This document shows, piece by piece, positions 27,573-37,697 of a stretch of DNA of 64,000 nt. Below the pieces are notes generated by a model that worked only from the letters and a program-made list of their open reading frames with translations, was not told where the DNA came from and made no database searches. The stretch's first letter is position 1; each line of letters starts with the position of its first letter. A program made the translations under genes and the position numbers. The stretch comes from Sphingomonas sp. Leaf357. GTDB lineage: Bacteria > Pseudomonadota > Alphaproteobacteria > Sphingomonadales > Sphingomonadaceae. The DNA lies in contig NZ_LMPM01000001.1 of assembly GCF_001423845.1 (NCBI RefSeq), forward strand, positions 2,592,153 through 2,656,152, in the 5' to 3' direction.

Positions 27573-29417
27573 CTATTTCCGCCCGAACAACTTCTCGATA
27601 TCGCCATGCGCCAGCTTCACCCAAGTCGGGCGACCGTGATTGCACTGGCCGGAATGCGGCGTGATCTCCATTTCGCGGAGCAACGCGTTCATCTCGGCGA
27701 CCGACAGGACACGCCCGGCGCGGACCGAGCCGTGGCAGGCCATCGTGCCCGCGACCGCATCCAGCCGCTCCCGCAGCGACAGCGCCTCATCGAACGCGGC
27801 GAGTTCGTCGGCAAGGTCGGTCACGAGGCCGACGACATCGCTCTGCCCGAGCAGCGCGGGAACCGCGCGGACCAGCATCGCACGCGGGCCGAAGCGTTCG
27901 AGATCCAGGCCAAACTCGCTCAGTTCGGCAGCACGCGCTTCGAGCCGGTCGCAGGCAGGTTCGTCGAGCTCGATCACCTCGGCCAGCAACAGCGCCTGGC
28001 TCGCCACGCCGCCGTCCGCCATCGCCTTGCGCATCCGTTCGAGCACAAGGCGTTCGTGCGCGGCATGCTGATCGACCAGCACCAGGCCGTCCGAGGCCTC
28101 GGCGACGATATAGGTCTTGGCGACCTGCCCCCGCGCCACGCCGAGCGGGTGCGTGACGGTTTCCGGTGGCGGCGCGTAGGAGGGTTCGGCGCGCGCCATC
28201 GGTGGTGCGACGAAGGTCTGGCGGCGGTCTGAAACCGAGTATTGGCGGTCCCACAAGCGGAGCCCCTCCCCTTCAGGAGATGGGTAATGGATGGGGGAAG
28301 ACTCACCGACACCGGCACCGATATTTGACGCACCTCCCCATCCCAAGACCTTCTCCGAAGCGGTGGGGCTTTCGGCTTGCCACGCCGCCATCGCATCCTC
28401 GCTCGGACGCTGCACGCTGCGATGGCCCGCCTCGTCCAGCGCCCGGCGCAGCCCGCTCACGATCAGCCCGCGCACCATCGCCGGTTCGCGAAACCGCACC
28501 TCGGTCTTCGCCGGATGGACGTTCACGTCCACCGCATCGCTCGGCACGTCGAGGAACAGGGCGACCATCGCGTGCCGGTCGCGCGGCATCATCTCGGCAT
28601 AGGCGCCGCGGATCGCGCCGATCAGCAGGCGGTCCTTCACCGGCCGGCCGTTGACGAACAGATATTGATGATCGGCGATGCCACGATTGAACGTCGGCAG
28701 CCCGGCGATGCCGCCGAGCCTCAGCCCCTCGCGCTCCAGATCCACGCCCACGCCGTTGTCGATCATGCCCTTGTCGGTCAGCGCCGCGACGCGTTGCGGC
28801 AGGCTCTCGCCGCCCGCCACCTGCAACGCGCGCCGCCCGTCATGCTCGACCGAGAAGCCGATATCGGGCCGCGCCATCGCCAGCCGCTTCACCACATCGA
28901 GGCAGGCGGCATATTCGGAGCGCGCCGAGCGCAGGAACTTGCGCCGCGCCGGCACCCGCGCGAACAGCCCTTCGACCCGGATGCGGGTGCCGGGCGGCAC
29001 CCCGGCCGGCCCGTCCGACACCACGATCCCATTATCGACGACGCGCGCCCAGCCCCCGGCGGCCCCAGCGTCGCCGCGCACCCGGCTCTCCAGCGTCATC
29101 CGCGCGACACTGGCGATCGAGGGCAACGCTTCACCGCGAAAACCGAGCGTCGCGACGTTTTCGATTCGCTCGTCGGGCAGCTTCGAGGTCGCGTGTCGTT
29201 CCAGCGCCAGCGCCATGTCCGAAGGCGTCATCCCGCACCCGTCGTCGATCACTTCGATACCGTCGATTCCGCCGCCCGACAGGCGCACATCGACTCGGCT
29301 CGCCCCCGCATCCACGGCGTTTTCGACCAGTTCCTTCAACGCGCTGGCCGGCCGTTCGACCACTTCACCGGCGGCGATACGATTGACGAGATGTTCGGGC
29401 AGGCGTCGTATTGACAT
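27573..29417 (-). CDS. mutL: DNA mismatch repair protein MutL
   Basis: ATP-dependent mismatch repair coordinator. 614 residues from MSIRRLPEHLVNRIAAGEVVERP at 29417; the open frame upstream of this lacks similarity. GHKL ATPase motifs: ELVENAVDAGAS, DDGCGM and TLGFRGEALPSIA. The C-terminal domain carries DQHAAHERLVLE, an exact DQHA-x2-E-x4-E metal-binding endonuclease motif, plus ACHGSVRAG and CNHGRP. This is therefore a nicking MutL, as expected in organisms without MutH. Residues ~346-388 in the linker are encoded by a palindromic repeat. Confidence 0.97.
   Translation of the reverse strand: MSIRRLPEHLVNRIAAGEVVERPASALKELVENAVDAGASRVDVRLSGGGIDGIEVIDDGCGMTPSDMALALERHATSKLPDERIENVATLGFRGEALPSIASVARMTLESRVRGDAGAAGGWARVVDNGIVVSDGPAGVPPGTRIRVEGLFARVPARRKFLRSARSEYAACLDVVKRLAMARPDIGFSVEHDGRRALQVAGGESLPQRVAALTDKGMIDNGVGVDLEREGLRLGGIAGLPTFNRGIADHQYLFVNGRPVKDRLLIGAIRGAYAEMMPRDRHAMVALFLDVPSDAVDVNVHPAKTEVRFREPAMVRGLIVSGLRRALDEAGHRSVQRPSEDAMAAWQAESPTASEKVLGWGGASNIGAGVGESSPIHYPSPEGEGLRLWDRQYSVSDRRQTFVAPPMARAEPSYAPPPETVTHPLGVARGQVAKTYIVAEASDGLVLVDQHAAHERLVLERMRKAMADGGVASQALLLAEVIELDEPACDRLEARAAELSEFGLDLERFGPRAMLVRAVPALLGQSDVVGLVTDLADELAAFDEALSLRERLDAVAGTMACHGSVRAGRVLSVAEMNALLREMEITPHSGQCNHGRPTWVKLAHGDIEKLFGRK
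28254..28380. repeat. Palindromic repeat inserted in frame within mutL
   Basis: CAAGCGGAGCCCCTCCCCTT at the left is answered by an imperfect inverted copy ending AAGCGGTGGGGCTTTCGGCTTG at the right, with weaker inner pairing. It is translated as part of the flexible MutL linker (SPIHYPSPEGEGLRLW). Confidence 0.7.
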
Positions 29418-29533
29418 GGGGGTTGCTCTAGACCAAGCGACGGCATCCCGCGACCCGGAACTGAACGGCACACCTGAGCGTGGACCCCATGCTCAGGTCG
29501 CCGTTACATAAGCCGCTTCGCACCCGATGATGA

Positions 29534-30628
<1,095 letters not shown>

Positions 30629-30663
30629 AGCCGGCAGTTTGGGCTGATCGAGGGCAATTCCCC

Positions 30664-30739
30664 CGGTCGTCTCGAGCATCGTCGAGAAACATCGCGCAAC
30701 CTTTGCAATCTGTTGCTCGACTGCGCTCGAAACGAACGG
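30664..30739. repeat. Palindromic repeat between mreB and mreC
   Basis: CGGTCGTCTCGAGCATCGTC at the left and GACTGCGCTCGAAACGAACG at the right. Same family as the copy at 13786-13860. Confidence 0.75.
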
Positions 30740-30819
30740 CAAGGTGATCGTCCGTCTTTCGGACAGGACAATCGAACGCGCTCGGTCACTTGCGACCGGG
30801 CGGCAGATGAAGGGATAGA

Positions 30820-31734
30820 ATGGCGCCGTCTCGCAACCGGCGCCCGGGGTTTTCGCGGCGGGCGCAATACGGTCTGTTCCTGGGATATGTCATCGCGATC
30901 GCCGGGGCGATTGTCGCGGCGGTGCTGCTTGCGCTCGCGACGTTGAATCCGCCGGCCTTCGCCGCCTTGCGGGCCGCGATCGCCGAGATCACCACGCCGG
31001 TCTCGTCCGGTATCGCCGGTATCGGTCGCGGCATGACCGCGATCCCCGAAGCGATTTCGGAACATTTCTACACCGTCGACAAGAATGCCGAATTGCGCCG
31101 CGAACTGAAGGACGTCCAGCCATTGCTGCTGCGCGCCCGGACATTGTCGCGCGACAATCGCCGCCTGACGGCCCTGCTGCGGATCCGGGAACGGATCGCC
31201 GTGCCGGTCGTCGCGGCGCGTCTGGTCAGTTCCTCGGCCTCCAGCACGCGGCGGATCGCCACGCTCAACGCGGGATCGTGGCAGGGCGTGAAGGAGGGCC
31301 AGCCGGTACGCGGCCCCGACGGTTTGATCGGGCGTATCCTGGAGACCGGACCGAACACCGCGCGCGTGTTGCTGATCACCGATGCGGACAGCCGCGTACC
31401 GGTGCGTCGCACCCGCGATGGCCTCGTCGCGCTGGCCAACGGGCGTGGCGATGGATTGCTGCAGATCAACGCGGGCACCTTGTCCAACGTCTCGCTCGCG
31501 CCGGGCGACGTGTTCGTGACGTCGGGCAATGGCGGCATCTATGCCCCCGGCATCCCGGTCGCGCGCGTGATCGAACGCGGGCAGGACAGCGCCCTCGCCC
31601 GCAGTTTCGCGCGCGCCGACACGCTGGATTTCGCGTTGGTGCAGGATATCTTCCTGCCACCGCCGCCGCCGGCTCCGGTCCCTTCCCCCAGTCCGACGGC
31701 CAAGCCCAAGCCCAATCCGGCCACGGACGAATGA
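30820..31734 (+). CDS. mreC: Rod-shape determining protein MreC
   Basis: Bitopic membrane protein bridging MreB and the wall synthases. 304 residues: one N-terminal membrane segment (about 17-40), a coiled-coil (VDKNAELRRELKDVQPLLLRARTLSRDNRRL), the beta-rich periplasmic core (DSRVPVRRTRDG, GDVFVTSGNGGIYAPGIPVA) and a proline-rich tail. ATGA overlap with mreD. Confidence 0.95.
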   Translation: MAPSRNRRPGFSRRAQYGLFLGYVIAIAGAIVAAVLLALATLNPPAFAALRAAIAEITTPVSSGIAGIGRGMTAIPEAISEHFYTVDKNAELRRELKDVQPLLLRARTLSRDNRRLTALLRIRERIAVPVVAARLVSSSASSTRRIATLNAGSWQGVKEGQPVRGPDGLIGRILETGPNTARVLLITDADSRVPVRRTRDGLVALANGRGDGLLQINAGTLSNVSLAPGDVFVTSGNGGIYAPGIPVARVIERGQDSALARSFARADTLDFALVQDIFLPPPPPAPVPSPSPTAKPKPNPATDE

Positions 31735-32255
31735 AACGTCCGCAGCCACAGCCGCGGCGCGGGCCGTTCGATCCCGCGCCCGCCGGAAAGCTGTCGCGCG
31801 CCTTGCCTGCGCTGACGGTGATGTTGGCGTCGCTCTTCACGATCTGGCCGTTCATCGCCACCGTTCCGGTGCTGCCGCCATTGGGCCTGCTGACGCTGCT
31901 CGGCTGGCGGCTGATGCGCTCGGACAATTTCCACATTTGGGCCGCCCTGCCGCTCGGCCTGTTCGACGATCTGCTGAGCGGTCAGCCGCTGGGCAGCGCG
32001 ATGCTGCTCTGGACGCTCTGCTTCTTTGCGATCGATCTGATCGAACAGCGCCTCGTGTTTCGCGACTTCTGGCAGGATTGGCTCATCGCTTCGGGCGCGA
32101 TCGCCTTCTGCCTGATCGCCGGACGGCTGTTCGCCACGCCGATCGTCGCTCATGTCGATACCGTGCTCTTGATGCAGGCGGTCATCTCGATCATGCTCTT
32201 CCCAGTCGTGGCGCGCGTGTGCGCCTGGCTTGATGGGAAGCGCGAGAGCGCATAG
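31731..32255 (+). CDS. mreD: Rod-shape determining protein MreD
   Basis: Polytopic inner-membrane partner of MreC. 174 residues with about five hydrophobic segments. LFDDLLSGQPLGSAMLLW is the conserved region. The start at 31731 overlaps the mreC stop (ATGA); the reading frame is open upstream only as an mreC shadow. Confidence 0.93.
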   Translation: MKRPQPQPRRGPFDPAPAGKLSRALPALTVMLASLFTIWPFIATVPVLPPLGLLTLLGWRLMRSDNFHIWAALPLGLFDDLLSGQPLGSAMLLWTLCFFAIDLIEQRLVFRDFWQDWLIASGAIAFCLIAGRLFATPIVAHVDTVLLMQAVISIMLFPVVARVCAWLDGKRESA

Positions 32256-32263
32256 ACCGGCCC

Positions 32264-34339
32264 ATGCGGAGCGCCACCGAACAATCGCAGTCGTACAGTT
32301 TCTCGCGCCGCGCGGTCATGCTCGGCGTCGGGCAAGGTGCGGTGGGGCTGATGCTGGCCGGGCGCATGGCCTGGCTGTCGATCGCCGAGAACGAACATTA
32401 CCAGGCGATGTCGGAAAGCAACCGCGTCAACATGACGCTGGTGCCGCCACGTCGCGGCTGGATCGTCGATCGCCACGGCGCACCGATCGCCAACAACCGC
32501 ACCGATTTCCGCGTCGACATCATCAAGGACCGGCTCGAGGACAAGGATCGCGTGCTGGCCCTGTTGGGCAAGATCCTCGGCCTGCCGCCGGAAGAGATCG
32601 AGCGTATCGATACCGACCTGAAGCACGCCGCCGGGTTCCAGCCGGTGCAGGTGATCGAGAACCTCGACTGGGAGCGCTTCGCCGCGGTCAGCGTGCGCCT
32701 GCCCGAACTGCCCGGCGTCGCGCCGACGCGCGGTTTCTCGCGCAATTATCCCTCCGGCCCGGCGGTCGCGCATCTCACCGGCTATGTCGGCGCGGCGTCC
32801 GCCGATCAGTATCGCAAGACCAAGGATCCGTTGATGGTCACGCCGGGCTTCAAGCTCGGCAAGGATGGCCTGGAAAAGACCCTGGAAGCGTCGTTGCGGG
32901 GCAAGGCCGGCGCCAAGCGCGTCGAGGTCACCGCGCGCGGCAAGCTGGTCAAGGAACTCGAGACTCGCCCGGACGTGCCGGGCAAGACCGCGCGGTTGAC
33001 GATCGACGCCGGCTTGCAGGAATATGCCGCCCGGCGCCTCGGCACGAACAGCGGCTCGGCGGTGATGATCGATTGCGACAGCGGTGACATCCTCGCGATG
33101 GTCTCGATGCCCGCTTACGATCCAAACGTCTTTTCCGATGGGATCAGCCATCTCGAATGGAAGATGCTGTCCGACAACGATCACGTGCCGCTCATGAACA
33201 AGACGTTGCAGGGCCTCTATCCGCCCGGCTCGACGGTCAAGCCGATGAACGCGCTGGCCCTGCTTCACGCCGGGGTCGATCCGCACGCGCGCGTGGTCTG
33301 CAGCGGCGCGATGCGCCTGGGCACCGGCGTGTTCCATTGCCACAAACGTGGCGGCCACGGCGCGCTCGATATGAAGAACGCGGTGATGCAGAGCTGCGAC
33401 ATCTATTTCTACGAGATGGCGCGGCGTGTCGGCTACGACACGATCGCCCCGATCGCGCGGACGCTCGGCCTGGGTCAGAAATACGATCTGCCGTTCGGAT
33501 CGCAGCGTTACGGCACGGTGCCCGATGCCGCGTGGAAACAGAAGAAATACAAGACGGCCTGGACCGTCGCGGATTCGCTCAACGCCTCGATCGGCCAGGG
33601 CTATGTGCTGGCCAACCCGTTCCAGCTGGCGATGATGGCGGCACGGATCGGGTCGGGCAGGGATCTCAAGCCGCGTCTGGTGATCGATGGCCCCGCCCCG
33701 GTAGCAGAGCCCCTGCCCTTTTCGGCGGAGCATCTCGCGATCGTGCGAGACGCGATGTTCGGCGTCGTCAACCAGGGCGGCACCGGCGGCCGGGCTCGCC
33801 TGCTCGTGCCAGGCGTCGCCATGGCCGCCAAGACCGGCACCGCGCAGGTGCGCCGCATCACCATGGCGGAACGCGCCGGCGGCGTGCTGAAGAACGGCCA
33901 ATTGCCGTTCAAGATGCGCGATCACGCCCTGCTCGTCTGCTTCGCGCCGGCCGACAAGCCGAAATACGCGATGGGCATCGTGCTGGAGCATAACGGCCAT
34001 ACCGTCGCCAATCTCGATACGCCGCTCACCGGGCGGGATATCATGACCTATATGTTCGATCGCGAGCGGGCACTGCAATCGCTCGCCGAGTTCGAGCCGA
34101 CCTGGGGCGGGGACATCGCCACGCGCGACGCGGCCGAGGCCGCCGCCTACCGTGCCGCCGCCTCCGCGCCGCCGCCCGCAGTGGGGGCCGCGACCGAGCA
34201 GGACGCTGCCGCCGCGACCGACGCCCCCGCCGTGGAAGCCGCCACCGCCGCCGCCAATGCCACCGCCGAGGCGCAGGCGCACGATACCGCGACCGGCAAC
34301 GGCGTCGCGCAGACCACCGGATCGCCGGAACCGCAATGA
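32264..34339 (+). CDS. mrdA: Penicillin-binding protein 2 (peptidoglycan transpeptidase)
   Basis: Elongasome transpeptidase, anchored by an N-terminal segment (VMLGVGQGAVGLMLAGRMAWL). 691 residues. The dimerisation/pedestal domain (RVNMTLVPPRRGWIVDRHGAPIANN) is followed by the catalytic domain with the S-x-x-K motif in YPPGSTVKP, SCD as the second motif and AAKTGTAQV as the KTG box. An ~85-residue alanine-rich tail after the catalytic domain is low complexity and poorly conserved. It overlaps rodA by 4 bases. Confidence 0.97.
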   Translation: MRSATEQSQSYSFSRRAVMLGVGQGAVGLMLAGRMAWLSIAENEHYQAMSESNRVNMTLVPPRRGWIVDRHGAPIANNRTDFRVDIIKDRLEDKDRVLALLGKILGLPPEEIERIDTDLKHAAGFQPVQVIENLDWERFAAVSVRLPELPGVAPTRGFSRNYPSGPAVAHLTGYVGAASADQYRKTKDPLMVTPGFKLGKDGLEKTLEASLRGKAGAKRVEVTARGKLVKELETRPDVPGKTARLTIDAGLQEYAARRLGTNSGSAVMIDCDSGDILAMVSMPAYDPNVFSDGISHLEWKMLSDNDHVPLMNKTLQGLYPPGSTVKPMNALALLHAGVDPHARVVCSGAMRLGTGVFHCHKRGGHGALDMKNAVMQSCDIYFYEMARRVGYDTIAPIARTLGLGQKYDLPFGSQRYGTVPDAAWKQKKYKTAWTVADSLNASIGQGYVLANPFQLAMMAARIGSGRDLKPRLVIDGPAPVAEPLPFSAEHLAIVRDAMFGVVNQGGTGGRARLLVPGVAMAAKTGTAQVRRITMAERAGGVLKNGQLPFKMRDHALLVCFAPADKPKYAMGIVLEHNGHTVANLDTPLTGRDIMTYMFDRERALQSLAEFEPTWGGDIATRDAAEAAAYRAAASAPPPAVGAATEQDAAAATDAPAVEAATAAANATAEAQAHDTATGNGVAQTTGSPEPQ

Positions 34340-35448
34340 GCACCCGCAACTTCGTACCCGCCCCGCTGGCGCAACTCCCCTGGAAGATCATCCTGCTGGT
34401 GTGCGCGATCGGAGCGTTCGGCCTGGTCGTGCTGTATTCGGCGGCAGGCGGTAGCTGGCAGCCTTGGGCGCTCAATCAGGGCGTGCGCTTCGGCGTGCTG
34501 CTGTCCGGCGCGATCCTGCTGTCGCGCGTGCGCGAATCGTTCTGGGGCAGTGCCGCGCTGCCGGTCTACGGCGTGCTGGTCTTCTCGCTGATCGCGGTCG
34601 AATTGCTCGGCGCCGTCCGGGGCGGTAGCCAGCGGTGGCTCGATCTCGGGCTGATCCGCCTGCAGCCGTCCGAGTTCATGAAGCCGTTCATCGTGCTGGC
34701 CTGCGCGAAATTCTACGACCTGCTGCCGCCGGGCGAAACGCGCAAGTTCAGTGCGATCTGGCCCGCCGCGTTGCTGATCCTGATCCCGGCGGCCTTGATC
34801 ATGAAGCAACCCGATCTCGGCACCGCGCTGATGGTGATGGCCGGCGGCGTGACGGTGGTGTTCCTGGCCGGCGTGCCGTTGCGGCTGTTCGTCGGCGGCG
34901 CGCTGGCGCTCGGCGCGCTCGTGCCGCTCGCGGTCAACTACGTGCTGCACGATTACCAGCGCCACCGCATCCTGATCTTCCTCGATCCCGAAAGCGACCC
35001 GCTCGGCACCGGCTATCACATCAGCCAGTCCAAGATCGCGATCGGATCGGGCGGTATTTTCGGCAAGGGATTCCTCAACGGCACGCAGAGTCACCTCGAC
35101 TATCTCCCCGAAGGCCACACCGACTTCGCCCTCGCGACGATGATGGAGGAATGGGGCCTGCTTGGCGGGGTGCTGGTGATCGCGGCGTTCCTGACGATCA
35201 TCTTCTGGGGCGCGAACGTCGCGCTCAACGCGCAGACCCGCTTCGCGCGGCTGACCGCCGCCGGACTCTCGGCGACGATCTTCTTCTATGTCGCGATCAA
35301 CATGTCGATGGTGATGGGCTTGGCCCCGGTCGTCGGCATCCCCCTGCCGTTCATCAGCTATGGCAGTTCGGCGCAGCTCACGGTGCTGCTGTGCCTCGGC
35401 ATCCTGATGTCGATCGATCGCCAAAACCGCCAGACCAACCGCTGGTAA
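34336..35448 (+). CDS. rodA: SEDS-family peptidoglycan glycosyltransferase RodA
   Basis: Polymerises lipid II and works with PBP2. 370 residues, about ten membrane segments. Conserved SEDS blocks: RWLDLGLIRLQPSEFMK, KQPDLGTALMVMAGG, QSHLDYLPEGHTDFALA (catalytic Asp region) and GIPLPFISYGSSAQL. Ends the five-gene mre operon. Confidence 0.97.
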   Translation: MSTRNFVPAPLAQLPWKIILLVCAIGAFGLVVLYSAAGGSWQPWALNQGVRFGVLLSGAILLSRVRESFWGSAALPVYGVLVFSLIAVELLGAVRGGSQRWLDLGLIRLQPSEFMKPFIVLACAKFYDLLPPGETRKFSAIWPAALLILIPAALIMKQPDLGTALMVMAGGVTVVFLAGVPLRLFVGGALALGALVPLAVNYVLHDYQRHRILIFLDPESDPLGTGYHISQSKIAIGSGGIFGKGFLNGTQSHLDYLPEGHTDFALATMMEEWGLLGGVLVIAAFLTIIFWGANVALNAQTRFARLTAAGLSATIFFYVAINMSMVMGLAPVVGIPLPFISYGSSAQLTVLLCLGILMSIDRQNRQTNRW

Positions 35449-35566
35449 CGAAAAGCGCAGGCAAAGTGCCAAAAAGGAGTTGCATTCCCCGCAAGCGGTG
35501 GTAGTTCGCGCCCTCCCCGATCGCGGTGGCGCCCTCCAAAGCGCCGCAAGATACCGCAACGGATAC

Positions 35567-35642
<76 letters not shown>

Positions 35643-35910
35643 TTTTAGACCAGTCATTTACTCGTCGATCGTGCCGCGCCATTTTCGACCCGGATTGGGG
35701 CTGCCTGATCGCCACGTCATCTTCCAGACGGATTTGGTGCCAGCGCAGTCTCCGAGGTTGCTCTCGTACATAATGGGCGCAGCGATGCGCACGCTCCGCT
35801 ACAAGACGAAGGGCTCGTTCGCCTAAAAGTTTCTGCTCCCAAAACCACTAAGCCGCTGGCTGAACGGCCGGCGGCTTTTTGCAATTGCTAATCTACACGA
35901 GGAAGAAGCT
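35643..35910. other. Gene-free stretch downstream of tRNA-Lys
   Basis: No supported coding frame. Base composition drops relative to the mre operon. A terminator hairpin lies at 35851-35880. I found no repeat of the tRNA 3' end and no integrase in the window. Confidence 0.5.
35851..35880 (+). terminator. Plus-strand terminator after tRNA-Lys
   Basis: Ten-pair stem AGCCGCTGGC / GCCGGCGGCT (one G-T wobble) with a 6-base loop and TTTTT tail. It probably ends the tRNA-Lys transcript. Confidence 0.75.
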
Positions 35911-37143
35911 CTAGCCCGCTGGCGTCAGCCGCAGCAATCTCCCGGTAGGCGCATCCTCTAACACCCAGATCGAGCCGTCTGGTGCTTGCCGGACGTCGCG
36001 GATACGGGCGTTAAGCGGCAAGCGATCGACCTCGGCCGCCGTCAGACCGGCAACCTTGACGATCACAAGCCCCTTCGCCTGCAGACCTCCAAGTATGGCA
36101 TTGGACTTCAGCGTCGGGAAAAAACCGCCAGTGTAAAAAATCATCCCGGCAGGCGCGATCGCGGGGGTCCATGACGTTGCGGATTGGACGAACGGATCGC
36201 TGTTTGAAGGCTTTGGAATCAGCCCACCATCGTAATTGTCCCCCAGTGAGACAGACGGCCAGCCGTAGTTTGAGCCGGAGTTGATATAATTTAATTCGTC
36301 GCCGCCCTTTGGTCCATGCTCACTTTCCCAAAGCTGACCGGTCGCATCGAACGCGATTCCATAGGAATTACGATGCCCCAAGCTGTAAATATCTGTCGAG
36401 ACACCCGGCTTGCCCACGCCAGGGTTATCCGGTGGGATGCTCCCATCAGGAAATATGCGAAGGGTTTTACCTATACTGTTCTCAAGCGATTGCGCCGGTG
36501 TAAATGTCGAGCGATCACCGGCGGTGATATACAGATATTTCCCATCGGGCGAAAAAGCCAGTTTCCCCCCATACTCTCCCAGCGCGACGACAAGGGGGGA
36601 CTGTCGCCAAATCACTCGGACATTGCTCAGCGACGGAACGCCGCCTGTCGGCGTGTTCAGCGTTGCCACCAACACCGCTAAACCCTGCGGGCCAGTGGGA
36701 TTCGTTGTTCGCGTAATATGGGTTCCGCCTGGACCTACCTCAGCAAAACTTAGGAAGATCGTGCGGTCGGTCGCAAAGTTCGGGCTGGCAACCACATCGA
36801 AGGGAACGTTCAGACTTTCCGGCAGCCCCGCAAGCGGCGCAGAGACCACTCCAAGCTGGGTCACCAAACGGATGCCATCGAAAGCCTCGGTCACCAGCAT
36901 CCGGCCATCAGGCAGGAAGTTGACGGCCCACGGCGTGTCGAATTTCGCGACATTGGCGATATCCACATTGTTGCCGCCCATCTTGAATTGGGCCTTCTCG
37001 GTGGGGATAGGTGTGGGGGTCGGCGTGGGCGTCGGGGTGGGCGCCACTACAGCAGGTGAACTGCCCGCACCGCCGCCGCCACATGCTGTCAACGCCAGAA
37101 CCAGCGCGCTGCCAAAAACTGTAGAAAAATGCTTGATAAACAT
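35911..37143 (-). CDS. Lipoprotein PQQ-type sugar dehydrogenase (GSDH/YliI fold)
   Basis: 410 residues. The lipobox LTAC places the lipidated Cys at position 21. It is followed by a Gly/Ser linker, a (Thr-Pro) run at about residues 35-47, and a six-bladed propeller domain. Family blocks: FDTPWAVNFLPDGRMLVTEAFDG, GGKLAFSPDGKYLYITAGDRS, IYSLGHRNSYGIAFDATGQLWESEHGPKGGDELN and IRDVRQAPDGSIWVLEDAPTGRLLRL. The fold matches soluble aldose/sorbosone dehydrogenases that use PQQ. Codon usage is less GC-biased than its neighbours, suggesting transfer. Substrate unknown. Confidence 0.85.
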   Translation of the reverse strand: MFIKHFSTVFGSALVLALTACGGGGAGSSPAVVAPTPTPTPTPTPIPTEKAQFKMGGNNVDIANVAKFDTPWAVNFLPDGRMLVTEAFDGIRLVTQLGVVSAPLAGLPESLNVPFDVVASPNFATDRTIFLSFAEVGPGGTHITRTTNPTGPQGLAVLVATLNTPTGGVPSLSNVRVIWRQSPLVVALGEYGGKLAFSPDGKYLYITAGDRSTFTPAQSLENSIGKTLRIFPDGSIPPDNPGVGKPGVSTDIYSLGHRNSYGIAFDATGQLWESEHGPKGGDELNYINSGSNYGWPSVSLGDNYDGGLIPKPSNSDPFVQSATSWTPAIAPAGMIFYTGGFFPTLKSNAILGGLQAKGLVIVKVAGLTAAEVDRLPLNARIRDVRQAPDGSIWVLEDAPTGRLLRLTPAG

Positions 37144-37697
37144 TGCGCCCCCCGTTTTTTTGGGCGCTACCTCATAGATTTATTCTTGTCATCTACTCGT
37201 TTGGCATGGCCCCTTTGACATTAATAGGGCGGCTCAAATGCCGAGCGGCATAAATGCACTGTCGGCGTTCTTTTGCTCTCAAGGTCACGTTTTGCGGTTA
37301 CATGCATGAGGTCGGCTCCAACCTCAGGCCGCAACCACACTATTGGCATTCGGTCGCTGTCCTCGTTATCCGCGTCGAACCAGAACATACCCCGCAGATT
37401 CCTCAGTCCCGAGTTGGCTCGACTACCGCCCCGATCGACAACCGCACCGCGCATTTTCACGTCTTGGTATACCGCACGACTCGCCTGCCAAGAACATCGT
37501 GCCAAGCGATAACGTGATCCTGTCGGCGTCGTTTTCTTGCAGCACACACGCCATCGCGCCGAAGCCACTTCGTCATTGGTGGGGTGTGTGTCGGGCAAAG
37601 CAGGCCTTCCCAGGGGTGTATGGCCAATTTCCATTCGTTCTGCGCCTTGCAACCGACTAAAAACTGCTTCAAGCTTGAACGAATTGGAGGCGGACTG
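37144..37697. other. Regulatory stretch upstream of the tryptophan/anthranilate operon
   Basis: No convincing gene; the open frames here are low-quality and overlapping. Base composition is less GC-rich. The right end holds a palindrome (37668-37679) and the GGAGG ribosome binding site of the first operon gene. The left end should hold the promoter of the minus-strand lipoprotein. Confidence 0.5.
37668..37679. promoter_or_regulatory. Candidate MarR-type operator
   Basis: TTCAAGCTTGAA is a perfect 12-base palindrome, 18 bases before the start codon of the first catabolic gene. MarR regulators of aromatic-CoA pathways commonly bind such sites, and a MarR gene is in this operon (40738-41235). 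Confidence 0.45.
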
